This document shows positions 1 to 13,360 of a stretch of DNA of 64,000 nt, one piece after another. The notes beneath the pieces are model-generated. The model searched no databases. It was given only the letters and a program-made list of their open reading frames with translations, and was not told the origin of the DNA. The position numbers and the translations under genes were made by a program. Within the stretch, counting starts at the first letter, position 1; each line of letters starts with the position of its first letter. Source of the DNA: Ectobius pallidus (Eukaryota; Arthropoda; Insecta; Blattodea; Ectobiidae); assembly GCA_964059195.1 (NCBI GenBank), contig CAXKWD010000002.1, positions 164,926,559 to 164,990,558 of the forward strand, in the 5' to 3' direction.

Positions 1-2280
1 GTTATAAAATCCTGCGCTTTTATAGAATCTGCATGCCTTCCCGGGATTCTCTGCCATGCCAACTTTCGTAAGCGTCGATTTTATTTTTATTTCCGAAAGT
101 TTCTTTTATGCCGTGAGTGTGCGGAATTGAAAAAGATGTTATTTTTGCCGATATGACTTTTTTCGTGCGAGGCGTTTTTAACGGTTCGAAAGCCTTTATC
201 TCGTAAACTATGGTACATTTTTATTGTTGATGTACATGGTTATATTCGCAATGAAATGTTTTGACGTTCGTCTCTTGGGAGTTTTTATGTACTAGGCTGA
301 TAAAATGGTTTTATATCGACTTTTCTAAAATCCTTTGCGACCTTCATCTCCAAGAATAAAAAATATTGTTTTTACATTAACAATATAATCTCAAAAGTGT
401 CTTGTGTTTCCGAGGAAACATAAGTTTATATGCCAAAGGCAGTTGAAACTTTTTTTTTCCACTTTTATACAATCCTCCGCTTTTATAGAATCTGCATCCC
501 TTCCCGGGATTCTCAGCCCTGCGAACATTCGTAAGCGTCTATTTTATTTTTATTTCCGAAAGTTTTTTTATGCCGTGAGTGTGCGGAATTGAAAAAGATG
601 TTATTTTTGCCGATATGACTTTTTTCGTGCGAGGCGTTTTCAACGGTTCGAAAGCCTTTATCTCGTAAACTATGGTACATTTTTATTGTTGATGTACATG
701 GTTATATTCGCAAAGAAAAGTTATGCCTTTTGTCATTTGGGAGGATTTATGTAGTACGCTGATAAAACGTTTTTATTTCGAGTTTTCAAAAATCCTGCGC
801 GACTTTCATCTCCAAGAATAAAATATACTGCTTTTACATTAACAATATAATCTCAAAAATTTATTGCGTTTCCGAGGAAACATAAGTTTATATGCAAAAG
901 CAGTTGAAACTGTTCTTTTTCCAATCTTATACAATCCTGCTTTTTAATAGAAGCTGCATGCCTTCCCGTGATTCTCAGCCCTACAAACTTCCGTAAGCGT
1001 CGATTTTAGTTTTATTTCCGAAAGTTTCTTTTATGCTGTGAGTATGCGGATTTGAAAAAGATGTTATTTTTACCGATATGACTTTTTTCGTGTGAGTCGT
1101 TTTCAACGGTTCGACAGCCGTTATCTCGTAAACTATGGTACATTTTTATTGTTGATGTACACGCTTTTATTCGCAATGAAATGTTTTGACGTTCGTCTCT
1201 TGGGAGTTTTTATGTACTAGGGTGATAAAATGGTTTTATTTCGACTTTTCTAAAATCCTGCGCGACTTTCATCTCCAAGAATAAAAAATATTGTTTTTAC
1301 ATTAACAATATAATGTCAAAAATGTCTTGTGTTTCCGAGGATACATAAGTTTACATGCAAAAGCAGTTGAAACTGTTCTTTTTCCAATCTTATACAATCC
1401 TGCGCTTTAATAGAAGCTGCATGCCTTCCCGGGATTCTCAGCCCTGCCAACTTCCGTTAGCGTCGATTAATTTTTATTTCCGAAAGTTTCATTTATGCTG
1501 TGAGTATGCGGAATTATAAACGATGTTATTTTTGCCGAAATAACTTTTTTCGTGTGAGTCGTTTTCAACGGTTCGACAGCCGTTATCTCGTAAACTATGG
1601 TATATTTTTATTGTTGATGTACACGCTTTTATTCGCAATGAAATGTTATGACGTTCGTCTCTTGGGAGTTTTTATGTAATAGGCTGATAAAATGGTTTTA
1701 TTTCGACTTTTCTAAAATCCTGCGCGATTTTCATCTCCAAGAATAAAAAATATTGTTTTTACATTAACAATATAATCTCAAAAAAGTCTTGTGTTTCCGA
1801 GGAAATATAAGCTTATATGCCAAAGGCAGTTGAAACTGTTTTTTTTCCACTTTTATACAATCCTCCGCTTTTATAGAATCTGCATGCCTTCCCGGGATTC
1901 TCTGCCATGCCAACTTTCGTAAGCGTCGATTTTATTTTTATTTCCGAAAGTTTCTTTTATGCCGTGAGTGTGCGGAATTGAAAAAGATGTTATTTTTGCC
2001 GATATGACTTTTTTCGTGCGAGGCGTTTTTAACGGTTCGAAAGCCTTTATCTCGTAAACTATGGTACATTTTTATTGTTGATGAACATGGTTATATTCGC
2101 AATGAAATGTTTTGACGTTCGTCTCTTGGGAGTTTTTATGTACTAGGCTGATAAAATGGTTTTATATCGACTTTTCTAAAATCCTTTGCGACTTTCATCT
2201 CCAAGAATAAAAAATATTGTTTTTACATTAACAATATAATCTCAAAAATGTCTTGTGTTTCCGAGGAAACATAAGTTTAT
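1..2280 (+). repeat. Long-range duplicated block, copy 1 (18-unit spacing)
   Basis: The unit series from A2 at the left edge through the next A2 matches 8327-10606 at a constant offset of 8326 bp. Shared private variants include GCGAACATTCGTAAGCG (about 516 and 8845) and AAAAGTGTCTTGTG (about 393 and 8719). The second unit is a D-front/A1-core chimera in both copies. The match stops where one copy reads ATGCAAAAGC and the other ATGCCAAAGG. The left end is cut by the window. Confidence 0.75.
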
Positions 2281-5200
2281 ATGCAAAAGCAGTTGAAACT
2301 GTTCTTTTTTCCAATCTTATACAATCCAGGGATTTAATAGAAGCTGCATGCGTTCCCGGGATTCTCTGCCCTGCCAACTTCCGTTAGGGTCGATTTTATT
2401 TTTATTTCCGAAAGTTTCATTTATGCTGTGAGTATGCGGAATTATAAACGATGTTATTTTTGCCGATATGACTTTTTTCGTGTGAGTCGTTTTCAACGGT
2501 TCGACAGCCGTTATCTCGTAAACTATGGTACATTTTTATTCTTGATGTACACGCTTTTATTCGCAATGAAATGTTATGACGTTCGTCTCTTGGGAGTTTT
2601 TATGTACTAGGCTGATAAAATGGTTTTATTTCGACTTTTCTAAAATCCTGCGCGTTTTTCATCTCCAAGAATAAAAAATATTGTTTTTACATTAACAATA
2701 TAATCTCAATAATGTCTTGTGTTTCCGAGGAAACATAAGTTTATATGCCAAAGGCAGTTGAAACTTTTTTTTTCCACTTTTATACAATCCTCCGCTTTTA
2801 TAGAAGCTGCATCCCTTCCCGGAATTCTCAGCCCTGCCAACTTTCGTAAGCGTCTATTTTATTTTTATTTCCGAAAGTTTTTTTAAGCCGTGAGTGTGCG
2901 GAAATGTAATAGATGTTATTTTTGCCGATGTAACTTTTTTCGTGCGAGGCGTTTTCAACGGTTCGACAGCCGTTATCTTGTAAACTATGGTACATTTTTA
3001 TTGTTGATGTACACGGTTTTATACGCAATGAAATGTTATGACGTTCGTCTCTTGGGAGTTTTTATGTACTAGGCTGATAAAATGGTTTTATTTCGACTTT
3101 TGTAAAATCCTGCGCGATTTTCATCTCCAAGAATAAAAAAAATGTTTTTACATTAACAATATAATCTAAAAAATGTCTTGTGATTCCGAGGAAACAAGTT
3201 TATATGCCAAAGGCAGTTGAAACTGTTTTTTTACACTGTTATAATATCCTGCGCTTTTATAGAAGCTGCATGCCTTCCCGGGATTCTCAGCCATGCCAAC
3301 TTCCGTAAGCGTCGATTTTATTTTTATTTCCGAAAGTTTCTTTTATGCCGTGAGTGTGCGGAAATGTAAAAGATGTTATTTTTGCCGATGTAACTTTTTT
3401 CGTGCGAGGCGTTTTCAACGGTTCGACAGCCGTTATCTTGTAAACTATGGTACATTTTTATTGTTGATGTACACGATTTATACGCAATGAAATGTTATGA
3501 CGTTCGTCTCTTGGGAGTTTTTATGTACTAGGCTGATAAAATGGTTTTATTTCGACTTTTGTAAAATCCTGCGCGATTTTCATCTCCAAGAATAAAAAAA
3601 ATTGTTTTTACATTAACAATATAATCTCAAAAATGTCTTGTGTTTCCGAGGAAACAAGTTTATATGCCAAAGGCAGTTGAAACTGTTTTTTTTACACTGT
3701 TATAAAATCCTGCGCTTTTATAGAAGCTGCATGCCTTCCCGGGATTCTCAGCCATGCCAACTTCCGTAAGCGTCGATTTTATTTTTATTTCCGAAAGTTT
3801 CTTTTATGCCGTGAGTGTGCGGAATTGAAAAAGATGTTATTTTTGCCGATATGACTTTTTTCGTGCGAGGCGTTTTCAACGTTTCGAAAGCCTTTATCTC
3901 GTAAACTATGGTACATTTTTATTGTTGATGTACAAGGTTATATTCGCAAAGAAAAGTTATGCCTTTTGTCATTTGGGAGGATTTATGTAGTACGCTGATA
4001 AAACGTTTTTATTTCGAGTTTTCAAAAATCCTGCGCGACTTTCATCTCCAAGAATAAAATATACTGTTTTTACATTAACAATATAATCTCAAAAATTTAT
4101 TGCGTTTCCGAGGAAACATAAGTTTATATGCAAAAGCAGTTGAAACTGTTCTTTTTCCAATCTTATACAATCCTGCTTTTTAATAGAAGCTGCATGCCTT
4201 CCCGGGATTCTCAGCCCTACAAACTTCCGTAAGCGTCGATTTTAGTTTTATTTCCGAAAGTTTCTTTTATGCTGTGAGTATGCGGATTTGAAAAAGATGT
4301 TATTTTTACCGATATGACTTTTTTCGTGTGAGTCGTTTTCAACGGTTCGACAGCCGTTATCTCGTAAACTATGGTACATTTTTATTGTTGATGTACACGC
4401 TTTTATTCGCAATGAAATGTTTTGACGTTCGTCTCTTGGGAGTTTTTATGTACTAGGGTGATAAAATGGTTTTATTTCGACTTTTCTAAAATCCTGCGCG
4501 ACTTTCATCTCCAAGAATAAAAAATATTGTTTTTACATTAACAATATAATGTCAAAAATGTCTTGTGTTTCCGAGGATACATAAGTTTACATGCAAAAGC
4601 AGTTAAAACTGTTCTTTTTCCAATCTTATACAATCCTGCGCTTTAATAGAAGCTGCATGCCTTCCCGGGATTCTCAGCCCTGCCAACTTCCGTTAGCGTC
4701 GATTTTATTTTTATTTCCGAAAGTTTCATTTATGCTGTGAGTATGCGGAATTATAAACGATGTTATTTTTGCCGAAATGACTTTTTTCGTGTGAGTCGTT
4801 TTCAACGGTTCGACAGCCGTTATCTCGTAAACTATGGTACATTTTTATTGTTGATGTACACGCTTTTATCCGCAATGAAATGTTATGACGTTCGTCTCTT
4901 GGGAGTTTTTATGTACTAGGCAGATAAAATGTTTTTATTTCGACTTTTCTAAAATCCTGCGCGTTTTTCATCTCCAAGAATAAAAAATATTGTTTTTACA
5001 TTAACAATATAATCTCAAAAATGTCTTGTGTTTCCGAGGAAACATAAGTTTATATGCCAAAGGCAGTTGAAACTTTTTTTTTCCACTTTTATACAATCCT
5101 CCGCTTTTATAGAAGCTGCATCCCTTCCCGGGATTCTCAGCCCTGCCAACTTTCGTAAGCGTCTATTTTATTTTTATTTCCGAAAGTTTTTTTATGCTGT

Positions 5201-8200
5201 GAGTGTGCGGAAATGTAAAAGATGTTATTTTTGCCGATGTAACTTTTTTCGTGCGAGGCGTTTTCATTGGTTCGACAGAAGTTATCTTGTAAACTATGGT
5301 ACATTTTTATTGTTGATGTACACGGTTTTATACGCAATGAAATGTTATGACGTTCGTCTCTTGGGAGTTTTTATGTACTAGGCTGATAAAATGGTTTTAT
5401 TTCGACTTTTGTAAAATCCTGCGCGATTTTCATCTCCAAGAATAAAAAAAAATGTTTTTTCATTAACAATATAATCTCAAAAATGTCTTGTGTTTCCGAG
5501 GAAACAAGTTTATATGCCAAAGGCAGTTGAAACTGTTTTTTTTACACTGTTATAAAATCCTGCGCTTTTATAGAAGCTGCATGCCTTCCCGGGATTCTCA
5601 GCCATGCCAACTTCCGTAAGCGTCGATTTTATTTTTATTTCCGAAAGTTTCTTTTATGCCGTGAGTGTGCGGAATTGAAAAAGATGTTATTTTTGCCGAT
5701 ATGACTTTTTTCGTGCGAGGCGTTTTCAACGGTTCGAAAGCCTTTATCTCGTAAACTATGGTACATTTTTATTGTTGATGTACATGGTTATATTCGCAAA
5801 GAAAAGTTATGCCTTTTGTCATTTGGGAGGATTTATGTAGTACGCTGATAAAACGTTTTTATTTCGAGTTTTCAAAAATCCTGCGCGACTTTCATCTCCA
5901 AGAATAAAAGATACTGTTTTTACATTAACAATATAATCTCAAAAATTTATTGCGTTTCCGAGGAAACATAAGTTTATATGCAAAAGCAGTTGAAACTATT
6001 CTTTTTCCAATCTTATACAATCCTGCTTTTAATAGAAGCTGCATGCCTTCCCGGGATTCTCAGCCCTACAAACTTCCGTAAGCGTCGATTTTAGTTTTAT
6101 TTCCGAAAGTTTCTTTTATGCTGTGAGTATGCGGATTTGAAAAAGATGTTATTTTTACCGATATGACTTTTTTCGTGTGAGTCGTTTTCAACGGTTCGAC
6201 AGCCGTTATCTCGTAAACTATGGTACATTTTTATTGTTGATGTACACGCATTTATTCGCAATGAAATGTTATGACGTTCGTCTCTTGGGAGTTTTTATGT
6301 AATAGGGTGATAAAATGGTTTTATTTCGACTTTTCTAAAATCCTGCGCGACTTTCATCTCCAAGAATAAAAAAAAATTGTTTTTACATTAACAATATAAT
6401 GTCAAAAATGTCTTGTGTTTCCGAGGATACATAAGTTTACATGCAAAAGCAGTTGAAACTGTTCTTTTTCCAATCTTATACAATCCTGCGCTTTAATAGA
6501 AGCTGCATGCCTTCCCGGGATTCTCAGCCCTGCCAACTTCCGTTAGCGTCGATTTTATTTTTATTTCCGAAAGTTTCACTTATGCTGTGAGTATGCGGAA
6601 TTATAAACGATGTTATTTTTGCCGAAATGACTTTTTTCGTGTGAGTCGTTTTCAACGGTTCGACAGCCGTTATCTCGTAAACTATGGTACATTTTTAATG
6701 TTGATGTACACGCTTTTATTCGCAATGAAATGTTATGACGTTCGTCTCTTGGGAGTTTTTATGTAATAGGCTGATAAAATGGTTTTATTTCGACTTTTCT
6801 AAAATCCTGCGCGATTTTCATCTCCAAGAATAAAAAATATTGTTTTTACATTAACAATATAATCTCAAAAGTGTCTTGTGTTTCCGAGGAAACATAAGCT
6901 TATATGCCAAAGGCAGTTGAAACTGTTTTTTTTCCACTGTTATAAAATCCTGCGCTTTTATAGAATCTGCATGCCTTCCCGGGATTCTCTGCCATGCCAA
7001 CTTTCGTAAGCGTCGATTTTATTTTTATTTCCGAAAGTTTCTTTTATGCCGTGAGTGTGCGGAATTGAAAAAGATGTTATTTTTGCCGATATGACTTTTT
7101 TCGTGCGAGGCGTTTTTAGCGGTTCGAAAGCCTTTATCTCGTAAACTATGGTACATTTTTATTGTTGATGTACATGGTTATATTCGCAATGAAATGTTTT
7201 GACGTTCGTCTTTTGGGAGTTTTTATGTACTAGGCTGATAAAATGGTTTTATATCGACTTTTCTAAAATCCTTTGCGACTTTCATCTCCAAGAATAAAAA
7301 ATATTGTTTTTACATTAACAATATAATCTCAAAAATGTCTTGTGTTTACGAGGAAACATAAGTTTATATGCAAAAGCAGTTGAAACTGTTCTTTTTTCCA
7401 ATCTTACAATCCAGCGATTTAATAGAAGCTGCATGCCTTCCCGGGATTCTCAGCCCTGCCAACTTCCGTTAGCGTCGATTTTATTTTTATTTCCGAAAGT
7501 TTCATTTATGCTGTGAGTATGCGGAATTATAAACGATGTTATTTTTGCCGATATGACTTTTTTCGTGTGAGTCGTTTTCAACGGTTCGACAGCCGTTATC
7601 TCGTAAACTATGGTACATTTTTATTGTTGATGTACACGCTTTTATTCGCAATGAAATGTTATGACGTTCGTCTCTTGGGAGTTTTTATGTACTAGGCTGA
7701 TAAAATGGTTTTATTTCGACTTTTCTAAAACCCTGCGCGTTTTTCATCTCCAAGAATAAAAAATATTGTTTTTACATTAACAATATAATCTCAAAAATGT
7801 CTTGTGTTTCCGAGGAAACGTAAGTTTATATGCCAAATTAAGTTGAAACTTTTTTTTTCCACTTTTATACAATCCTCCGCTTTTATAGAAGCTGCATCCC
7901 TTCCCGGGATTCTCAGCCCTGCCAACTTTCGTAAGCGTCTATTTTATTTTTATTTCCGAAAGTTTTTTTATGCTGTGAGTGTGCGGAAATGTAAAAGATG
8001 TTATTTTTGCCGATGTAACTTTTTTCGTGCGAGGCGTTTTCAACGGTTCGACAGCCGTTATCTTGTAAACTATGGTACATTTTTATTGTTGATGTACACG
8101 GTTTTATACGCAATGAAATGTTATGACGTTCGTCTCTTGGGAGTTTTTATGTACTAGGCTGATAAAATGGTTTTATTTCGACTTTTGTAAAATCCTGCGC

Positions 8201-8268
8201 GATTTTCATCTCCAAGAATAAAAAAAATTGTTTTTACATTAACAATATAATCTCAAAAATGTCTTGTG

Positions 8269-8732
8269 TTTCCGAGGAAACATAAGCTTATATGCCAAAG
8301 GCAGTTGAAACTGTTTTTTTTACACTGTTATAAAATCCTGCGCTTTTATAGAATCTGCATGCCTTCCCGGGATTCTCTGCCATGCCAACTTTCGTAAGCG
8401 TCGATTTTATTTTTATTTCCGAAAGTTTCTTTTATGCCGTGAGTGTGCGGAATTGAAAAAGATGTTATTTTTGCCGATATGACTTTTTTCGTGCGAGGCG
8501 TTTTTAACGGTTCGAAAGCCTTTATCTCGTAAACTATGGTACATTTTTATTGTTGATGTACATGGTTATATTCGCAATGAAATGTTTTGACGTTCGTCTC
8601 TTGGGAGTTTTTATGTACTAGGCTGATAAAATGGTTTTATATCGACTTTTCTAAAATCCTTTGCGACTTTCATCTCCAAGAATAAAAAATATTGTTTTTA
8701 CATTAACAATATAATCTCAAAAGTGTCTTGTG
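8269..8732 (+). repeat. Satellite unit, class A2 exemplar
   Basis: Class A2 (464 bp) shares the A1 core (GAATTGAAAAAGATG, TTCGAAAGCC). It differs by AAGCTTATATGCC, TAGAATCTGCATGCC, ATTCTCTGCCATGCC, GGCGTTTTTAACGG, CGCAATGAAATGTTTTGACG, TATATCGACTTTTC and CCTTTGCGAC. It is confined to roughly the first 19 kb, apart from a remnant front at about 23.55-23.66 kb. Confidence 0.8.
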
Positions 8733-10606
8733 TTTCCGAGGAAACATAAGTTTATATGCCAAAGGCAGTTGAAACTTTTTTTTTCCACTTTTATACAATC
8801 CTCCGCTTTTATAGAAGCTGCATCCCTTCCCGGGATTCTCAGCCCTGCGAACATTCGTAAGCGTCTATTTTATTTTTATTTCCGAAAGTTTTTTTATGCC
8901 GTGAGTGTGCGGAATTGAAAAAGATGTTATTTTTGCCGATATGACTTTTTTCGTGCGAGGCGTTTTCAACGGTTCGAAAGCCTTTATCTCGTAAACTATG
9001 GTACATTTTTATTGTTGATGTACATGGTTATGTTCGCAAAGAAAAGTTATGCCTTTTGTCATTTGGGAGGATTTATGTAGTACGCTGATAAAACGTTTTT
9101 ATTTCGAGTTTTCAAAAATCCTGCGCGACTTTCATCTCCAAGAATAAAATATACTGTTTTTACATTAACAATATAATCTCAAAAATTTATTGCGTTTCCG
9201 AGGAAACATAAGTTTATACGCAAAAGCAGTTGAAACTGTTCTTTTTCCAATCTTATACAATCCTGCTTTTTAATAGAAGCTGCATGCCTTCCCGGGATTC
9301 TCAGCCCTACAAACTTCCGTAAGCGTCGATTTTAGTTTTATTTCCGAAAGTTTCTTTTATGCTGTGAGTATGCGGATTTGAAAAAGATGTTATTTTTACC
9401 GATATGACTTTTTTCGTGTGAGTCGTTTTCAACGGTTCGACAGCCGTTATCTCGTAAACTATGGTACATTTTTATTGTTGATGTACACGCTTTTATTCGC
9501 AATGAAATGTTTTGACGTTCGTCTCTTGGGAGTTTTTATGTACTAGGGTGATAAAATGGTTTTATTTCGACTTTTCTAAAATCCTGCGCGACTTTCATCT
9601 CCAAGAATAAAAAATATTGTTTTTACATTAACAATATAATGTCAAAAATGTCTTGTGTTTCCGAGGATACATAAGTTTACATGCAAAAGCAGTTGAAACT
9701 GTTCTTTTTCCAATCTTATACAATCCTGCGCTTTAATAGAAGCTGCATGCCTTCCCGGGATTCTCAGCCCTGCCAACTTCCGTTAGCGTCGATTTTATTT
9801 TTATTTCCGAAAGTTTCATTTATGCTGTGAGTATGCGGAATTATAAACGATGTTATTTTTGCCGAAATAACTTTTTTCGTGTGAGTCGTTTTCAACGGTT
9901 CGACAGCCGTTATCTCGTAAACTATGGTACATTTTTATTGTTGATGTACACGCTTTTATTCGCAATGAAATGTTATGACGTTCGTCTCTTGGGAGTTTTT
10001 ATGTAATAGGCTGATAAAATGGTTTTATTTCGACTTTTCTAAAATCCTGCGCGATTTTCATCTCCAAGAATAAAAAATATTGTTTTTACATTAACAATAT
10101 AATCTCAAAAATGTCTTGTGTTTCCGAGGAAACATAAGCTTATATGCCAAAGGCAGTTGAAACTGTTTTTTTTACACTGTTATAAAATCCTGCGCTTTTA
10201 TAGAATCTGCATGCCTTCCCGGGATTCTCTGCCATGCCAACTTTCGTAAGCGTCGATTTTATTTTTATTTCCGAAAGTTTCTTTTATGCCGTGAGTGTGC
10301 GGAATTGAAAAAGATGTTATTTTTGCCGATATGACTTTTTTCGTGCGAGGCGTTTTTATCGGTTCGAAAGCCTTTATCTCGTAAACTATGGTACATTTTT
10401 ATTGTTGATGTACATGGTTATATTCGCAATGAAATGTTTTGACGTTCGTCTCTTGGGAGTTTTTATGTACTAGGCTGATAAAATGGTTTTATATCGACTT
10501 TTCTAAAATCCTTTGCGACTTTCATCTCCAAGAATAAAAAATATTGTTTTTACATTAACAATATAATGTCAAAAATGTCTTGTGTTTCCGAGGAAACATA
10601 AGTTTA
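8327..10606 (+). repeat. Long-range duplicated block, copy 2 (18-unit spacing)
   Basis: Partner of the block at the left edge, at offset 8326 bp, with the same class order A2-A1(chimera)-B-C1-A2. A handful of single-base differences separate the copies, for example the private G in TTATGTTCGC at about 9030. Confidence 0.75.
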
Positions 10607-11508
10607 TATGCCAAAGGCAGTTGAAACTTTTTTTTCCACTTTTATACAATCCTCCGCTTTTATAGAAGCTGCATCCCTTCCCGGGATTCTCAGCCCTGCC
10701 AACTTTCGTAAGCGTCTATTTTATTTTTATTTCCGAAAGTTTTTTTATGCTGTGAGTGTGCGGAAATGTAAAAGATGTTATTTTTGCCGATGTAACTTTT
10801 TTCGTGCGAGGCGTTTTCAACGGTTCGACAGCCGTTATCTTGTAAACTATGGTACATTTTTATTGTTGATGTACACGGTTTTATACGCAATGAAATGTTA
10901 TGACGTTCGTCTCTTGGGAGTTTTTATGTACTAGGCTGATAAAATGGTTTTATTTCGACTTTTGTAAAATCCTGCGCGATTTTCATCTCCAAGAATAAAA
11001 AAAAATGTTTTTACATTAACAATATAATCTCAAAAATGTCTTGTGTTTCCGAGGAAACAAGTTTATATGCCAAAGGCAGTTGAAACTGTTTTTTTTTACA
11101 CTGTTATAAAATCCTGCGCTTTTATAGAAGCTGCATGCCTTCCCGGGATTCTCAGCCATGCCAACTTCCGTAAGCGTCGATTTTATTTTTATTTCCGAAA
11201 GTTTCTTTTATGCCGTGAGTGTGCGGAATTGAAAAAGATGTTATTTTTGCCGATATGACTTTTTTCGTGCGAGGCGTTTTCAACGGTTCGAAAGCCTTTA
11301 TCTCGTAAACTATGGTACATTTTTATTGTTGATGTACATGGTTATATTCGCAAAGAAAAGTTATGCCTTTTGTCATTTGGGAGGATTTATGTAGTACGCT
11401 GATAAAACGTTTTTATTTCGAGTTTTCAAAAATCCTGCGCGACTTTCATCTCCAAGAATAAAAGATACTGTTTTTACATTAACAATATAATCTCAAAAAT
11501 TTATTGCG

Positions 11509-12434
11509 TTTCCGAGGAAACATAAGTTTATATGCAAAAGCAGTTGAAACTGTTCTTTTTCCAATCTTATACAATCCTGCTTTTTAATAGAAGCTGCATG
11601 CCTTCCCGTGATTCTCAGCCCTACAAACTTCCGTAAGCGTCGATTTTAGTTTTATTTCCGAAAGTTTCTTTCATGCTGTGAGTATGCGGATTTGAAAAGG
11701 ATGTTATTTTTACCGATATGACTTTTTTCGTGTGAGTCGTTTTCAACGGTTCGACAGCCGTTATCTCGTAAACTATGGTACATTTTTATTGTTGATGTAC
11801 ACGCTTTTATTCGCAATGAAATGTTTTGACGTTCGTCTCTTGGGAGTTTTTATGTACTAGGGTGATAAAATGGTTTTATTTCGACTTTTCTAAAATCCTG
11901 CGCGACTTTCATCTCCAAGAATAAAAAATATTGTTTTTACATTAACAATATAATGTCAAAAATGTCTTGTGTTTCCGAGGATACATAAGTTTACATGCAA
12001 AAGCAGTTGAAACTGTTCTTTTTCCAATCTTATACAATCCTGCGCTTTAATAGAAGGTGCATGCCTTCCCGGGATTCTCAGCCCTGCCAACTTCCGTTAG
12101 CGTCGATTTTATTTTTATTTCCGAAAGTTTCACTTATGCTGTGAGTATGCGGAATTATAAACGATGTTATTTTTGCCGAAATAACTTTTTTCGTGTGAGT
12201 CGTTTTCAACGGTTCGACAGCCGTTATCTCGTAAACTATGGTACATTTTTATTGTTGATGTACACGCTTTTATTCGCAATGAAATGTTATGACGTTCGTC
12301 TCTTGGGAGTTTTTATGTAATAGGCTGATAAAACGTTTTTATTTCGAGTTTTCAAAAATCCTGCGCGACTTTCATCTCCAAGAATAAAAGATACTGTTTT
12401 TACATTAACAATATAATCTCAAAAATTTATTGCG
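11509..12434 (+). repeat. Tandem B-C1 dimer, copy 1 (926 bp)
   Basis: Two units, B then C1, repeated immediately downstream at exactly 926 bp. Both copies carry the rare TAGAAGGTGCATGCC (normally AAGCTGC), GATTTGAAAAGGATG and GTTTCACTTATGC. The C1 of this copy ends in an A1-type tail (TGATAAAACG, then TTTCGAGTTTTC, from about 12327). A1 tails normally precede B, so this marks the recombination junction that made the dimer. Confidence 0.85.
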
Positions 12435-13360
12435 TTTCCGAGGAAACATAAGTTTATATGCAAAAGCAGTTGAAACTGTTCTTTTTCCAATCTTATACAA
12501 TCCTGCTTTTTAATAGAAGCTGCATGCCTTCCCGGGATTCTCAGCCCTACAAACTTCCGTAAGCGTCGATTTTAGTTTTATTTCCGAAAGTTTCTTTTAT
12601 GCTGTGAGTATGCGGATTTGAAAAGGATGTTATTTTTACCGATATGACTTTTTTCGTGTGAGTCGTTTTCAACGGTTCGACAGCCGTTATCTCGTAAACT
12701 ATGGTACATTTTTATTGTTGATGTACACGCTTTTATTCGCAATGAAATGTTTTGACGTTCGTCTCTTGGGAGTTTTTATGTACTAGGGTGATAAAATGGT
12801 TTTATTTCGACTTTTCTAAAATCCTGCGCGACTTTCATCTCCAAGAATAAAAAATATTGTTTTTACATTAACAATATAATGTCAAAAATGTCTTGTGTTT
12901 CCGAGGATACATAAGTTTACATGCAAAAGCAGTTGAAACTGTTCTTTTTCCAATCTTATACAATCCTGCGCTTTAATAGAAGGTGCATGCCTTCCCGGGA
13001 TTCTCAGCCCTGCCAACTTCCGTTACCGTCGATTTTATTTTTATTTCCGAAAGTTTCACTTATGCTGTGAGTATGCGGAATTATAAACGATGTTATTTTT
13101 GCCGAAATGACTTTTTTCGTGTGAGTCGTTTTCAACGGTTCGACAGCCGTTATCTCGTAAACTATGGTACATTTTTATTGTTGATGTACACGCTTTTATT
13201 CGCAATGAAATGTTATGACGTTCGTCTCTTGGGAGTTTTTATGTAATAGGCTGATAAAATGGTTTTATCTCGACTTTTCTAAAATCCTGCGCGATTTTCA
13301 TCTCCAAGAATAAAAAATATTGTTTTTACATTAACAATATAATCTCAAAAATGTCTTGTG
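12435..13360 (+). repeat. Tandem B-C1 dimer, copy 2 (926 bp)
   Basis: Second copy of the dimer. It ends in a normal C1 tail that leads into A2. It differs from copy 1 by single bases, such as CGTTACCGTCG at about 13021 and GGTTTTATCTCGAC at about 13260. Confidence 0.85.

Noticed and set aside
5028..5381. A 117-residue open frame recurring in almost every D unit (also at 7804, 16601, 19378, 20765 and others), and 60-residue versions in the other classes
   Set aside because: The unit length (about 463) is not a multiple of three, so frames never run through. The frame exists only because AT-rich repeats happen to lack stops. Many copies start at GTG, other classes break it with stops or shifts, and the product is a Phe/Tyr/Arg-rich string with no recognisable domain.
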